DNA of 64,000 nt from UBA7803 sp040219135 (lineage in GTDB: Bacteria > Pseudomonadota > Gammaproteobacteria > Pseudomonadales > Azotimanducaceae), in the NCBI GenBank assembly GCA_040219135.1, contig JAVJTA010000011.1, positions 62,001-126,000 on the forward strand. The letters are read 5' to 3'. The notes beneath the pieces were generated by a model, which was not told the origin of the DNA, ran no database searches, and saw only the letters and a list, made by a program, of their open reading frames with translations. The position numbers and the translations under genes were made by a program. How positions within the stretch are numbered: position 1 is the stretch's first letter; each line of letters begins with the position of its first letter. Of this stretch, positions 61,880 to 64,000 are shown piece after piece.

Positions 61880-62260
61880 TCAGCGCCGCAGCATCAGCGT
61901 GTCCGCCACCAGCATGGTGACCGACACCACGTTTGCCACCAGCGCGCCGGTGGTCAGCGACACGATACCGGCCAGCGCAGACGCGCTCAGCAACCCGTCC
62001 GTCTGGGCGGCAGCGGCCCAGACGCTGGCCGCCGCCAGCAGCTGCAGATCGGCCACCAGCGCAGTCGCCAGCAGCAGCGCGCCGATCTGCGACCGATCGC
62101 CGAGCTTCATCAGCGTAGCGAGCAGATTGACGACGATCGAGCTGAACAGCAGCCAGGCACTGTGGTGATCGGGATTATCGATCTCGCCGGTGACGAACGC
62201 GACATTCAGGGTCAGCGCCAGGACGATGAAGAAGCCGAAGGCGACCTTCTCTATGCTCAT
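61880..62260 (-). CDS. DUF6394 family membrane protein
   Basis: A 126-residue integral membrane protein: EKVAFGFFIVLALTLNVAFVTGEIDNPDHHSAW, ATLMKLGDRSQIGALLLATALVADLQL and VSVTMLVADTLMLRR match the family usually encoded next to an RCK potassium channel. It starts at ATG 62260 (GGAGGGCGC) and ends 3 bp before the channel start, so it is a likely channel partner. Function unknown. Confidence 0.87.
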   Translation of the reverse strand: MSIEKVAFGFFIVLALTLNVAFVTGEIDNPDHHSAWLLFSSIVVNLLATLMKLGDRSQIGALLLATALVADLQLLAAASVWAAAAQTDGLLSASALAGIVSLTTGALVANVVSVTMLVADTLMLRR

Positions 62261-62342
62261 GCGCCCTCCAGTCAGTGAATGTCTGACTTCCCCGCCTTCG
62301 GATTGCAGCACAACGGGGCGGTCAAGGGAACCGCGACGGCGC

Positions 62343-63608
62343 TCAGCCGGTCTGGTGGAACACCGGCCAGCGCTCGGCGATACGACCGTCCTCCACCACG
62401 AGCAGATCGCCGAACTGGAGCATCACGAACTCGCTCTGGGTGGGTCGCAGGAACATGTAGTCGTCCACTGCCAGGTCGACGTCGCTGGCGGTGGCGATGG
62501 GGCTCTGGTTGGTGCTCTGGTAAATGGGCTCGGCGACTTGACCCGGCGCCACCATCTTCGCCTTCCAGTAGCCGCCATAGATGTAGTACACGCGTTCCAT
62601 CCCGGGCGGCGGCGTGGCCGTGAACGGATTACCTTCGTAGCGCTTGAGGATGGGCGTGGCGATGAAGACCGCCGGCACGTTGGCGGCGAGGTGAAACGTA
62701 TCGAAGTCCGTCGGCATCACCACCCCGGAACCGGCGGCCAGATCGTTCATGGTGCGATCGCGCTCGTAAATGCGCAGCGTATGGCTGCCGGCACCGTTGA
62801 GCGTCAGCGCGTCCATCGCGATCCCGGCGCTGCGGGCGCCGTCGATGAAGCCGCGGTAGTGCCCGAGAACCTTCACGACTTCCGGATGATCGAGGGTCGC
62901 TTCGAGGCCGGTAAGCTGAGGCTCATAGCCCATGAAGCCGGCGAACGCCAGATGCTGCGGATCGCCGGCGATGGTTGCGAGCAGCGGTTTCAGCGCTTCC
63001 GGTTCCGGCAATCCGCCCCGATGCAGGCCGACGTCGATCTCGACGTTGATGCGCATGGCCACGCCCAGCTCCCGCGCCAGCGCCTGGTATTGCAGGAGCC
63101 GGTCATGACTGTCCACCAGCCACTGCACCTGCCGGCCGGGATCGAATCGCGAAGCATCGGCAGCGATCCCCGGCTGGCGCATGAACTCGCGGTAGAACGT
63201 GCGCACCGCCGCCACCGGCATGGGTTTGCCGAGCAGCACGTCGGCATCCGCAAAGGCTTCGGCCACCGCGTTCAGAAAGGGCTGGTGGAACACCATCAGC
63301 GACCGCGTCCCCGCCCGCACCATCACCCGCTCGAGCAGCGGCACCGACGGCAGCGACTTCACCACCACCCGGTAGGTCTTGTCGGGGCCCACCGACTGTG
63401 CGAGCACGTCGATGTTGTGGCGCATGCGGGCGGCGTCGAGGAGCATGACCGGCCGTCCCGGACCGTCGCGCTTGAGCAGGTTGTTGAGCGCGGCGAAGTA
63501 GGCGTCGGTGTGTCCGGTCGCCTGGCCGAATCCGCCCGGGGCCCAGAGCAGCGAGCCGCCGGCGAGCGCCGCCGCGCGCGCGAGCCATTGACGCCGGTTG
63601 AGGGTCAT
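62343..63608 (-). CDS. Tat-exported DSD1-type PLP enzyme (D-threonine aldolase-like)
   Basis: A 421-residue alanine-racemase-fold (type III) PLP enzyme. Twin-arginine-like signal (LNRRQWLARAAALAGGSLL), cofactor lysine in YRVVVKSLPSVPLL, NVEIDVGLHRGG and AGSHTLRIY near the phosphate site; D-threonine-aldolase-like metal residues are expected at the C-terminus. ATG 63608 is chosen so that the signal is N-terminal; ATGs further up (63629, 63710) are less likely. Export of a PLP enzyme is unusual and fits Tat folding with cofactor. Confidence 0.8.
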   Translation of the reverse strand: MTLNRRQWLARAAALAGGSLLWAPGGFGQATGHTDAYFAALNNLLKRDGPGRPVMLLDAARMRHNIDVLAQSVGPDKTYRVVVKSLPSVPLLERVMVRAGTRSLMVFHQPFLNAVAEAFADADVLLGKPMPVAAVRTFYREFMRQPGIAADASRFDPGRQVQWLVDSHDRLLQYQALARELGVAMRINVEIDVGLHRGGLPEPEALKPLLATIAGDPQHLAFAGFMGYEPQLTGLEATLDHPEVVKVLGHYRGFIDGARSAGIAMDALTLNGAGSHTLRIYERDRTMNDLAAGSGVVMPTDFDTFHLAANVPAVFIATPILKRYEGNPFTATPPPGMERVYYIYGGYWKAKMVAPGQVAEPIYQSTNQSPIATASDVDLAVDDYMFLRPTQSEFVMLQFGDLLVVEDGRIAERWPVFHQTG

Positions 63609-63675
63609 GTGACGGAAGTCCCGCTGCATCGCCAGACCGTGCGCTTTGTTCCCGATACCACGGTAGAATTCCTCC

Positions 63676-64000
63676 ATGAACCTGGTCATGTATGCGATCC
63701 CGTTCTTCATTGTGCTGATGGCGCTGGAGTACGTCTACGGCCGTGCGCGCGGTCGCAACACCTACCGCCTTGCCGACACCGTGAACAGCCTGTCGCTGGG
63801 CACGCTGTCACGCCTGACCGGGCTGGTGAAGCTGGGCCTGGCCGGCATGGTCTTCGAATTCGTCCGCGCCCGTCTGGGTCTGGCCACCCTGTCGGCGGAA
63901 TCCTGGGGGTTGTGGGCGCTCGCCTTCGTCGGCTACGACTTCTGCTACTACTGGTCACACCGTTACGGCCACCAGTGGAAGCTGTTCTGGGCGGCTCACG
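63676..64000 (+). CDS. Sterol desaturase family protein, 5' part only
   Basis: The first 108 codons of a membrane di-iron enzyme: MNLVMYAIPFFIVLMALEYV is the opening helix, several more hydrophobic stretches follow, and GYDFCYYWSHRYGHQ includes the first histidine box (HRYGH). Fatty-acid hydroxylase/sterol desaturase/carotenoid hydroxylase members share this. The gene runs off the right edge. It is divergent from the DSD1-type gene; the start at 63676 has only a modest ribosome-binding site. Confidence 0.85.
   Translation, partial: MNLVMYAIPFFIVLMALEYVYGRARGRNTYRLADTVNSLSLGTLSRLTGLVKLGLAGMVFEFVRARLGLATLSAESWGLWALAFVGYDFCYYWSHRYGHQWKLFWAAH

Overview
The window is one continuous, GC-rich, gene-dense bacterial chromosome segment. 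It has short intergenic gaps (the longest is about 270 bp), many start/stop overlaps between neighbours and good Shine-Dalgarno sites. The content points to a gammaproteobacterium, plausibly an aerobic marine-type member of the Halieaceae/Pseudomonadales sphere. The evidence is large TonB-dependent receptors with the IEEVIVTA signature, a DUF2256 plus short-photolyase pair, a DUF6394 plus RCK potassium-channel pair, and a nearly complete bchI (magnesium chelatase ATPase) at the left edge. BchI implies that a bacteriochlorophyll gene cluster lies, at least in part, just outside the window, so the organism may be an aerobic anoxygenic phototroph. The lineage is inferred; no rRNA or other phylogenetic marker is present.

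Layout. 1-2.5 kb: bchI and an HMG-CoA-synthase-family gene, overlapping, leftward. 2.5-5.8 kb: a divergent control region, then a TonB receptor closed by a clear intrinsic terminator. 5.8-14.8 kb: exonuclease III, a methyltransferase, secreted hydrolases, an EVE protein and a dehydrogenase/enoyl-CoA-hydratase/VOC group. 14.9-19.0 kb: a tightly coupled TonB receptor / lipoprotein cytochrome c / Tat-exported FAD oxidase operon. 19-30 kb: housekeeping and detoxification genes (PEBP, PBP7-type endopeptidase, aldo/keto reductase, SDR, YciH, TTC38-like protein, S1P-lyase-like enzyme, MtgA, acylphosphatase, a second exonuclease III, VOC, GST). 30-39.3 kb: a DUF4397 lipoprotein, a cytochrome-quinoprotein dehydrogenase, a serine hydrolase, a type-B carboxylesterase, a TetR regulator, VOC proteins and a MAPEG protein.

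39.3-47.4 kb is the most distinctive part. A gene fusing an alpha/beta-hydrolase to a caspase-like protease sits directly upstream of a CPA1 cation/proton antiporter. A DNA-repair block follows: a short photolyase with a DUF2256 microprotein, Nei, and an ATP-dependent ligase with its MBL-fold exonuclease. 47.5-49.7 kb: two small cytochromes c, a tiny membrane protein, and an esterase preceded by a strongly folded leader.

49.7-57.7 kb is a galactoside-use locus: GH42 beta-galactosidase, galK, galT, GH36 alpha-galactosidase, a very small membrane protein and an SSS-family symporter. Together they can import galactosides, cleave alpha- and beta-linkages and feed galactose to the Leloir pathway; galE and galM are not in the window. 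57.8-64 kb: a phasin-like protein, an acyl-CoA-synthetase-type enzyme, an RCK potassium channel with its DUF6394 partner, a Tat-exported D-threonine-aldolase-like protein and the start of a sterol-desaturase-family gene. No tRNA, rRNA, CRISPR array, transposase or phage gene was recognised.
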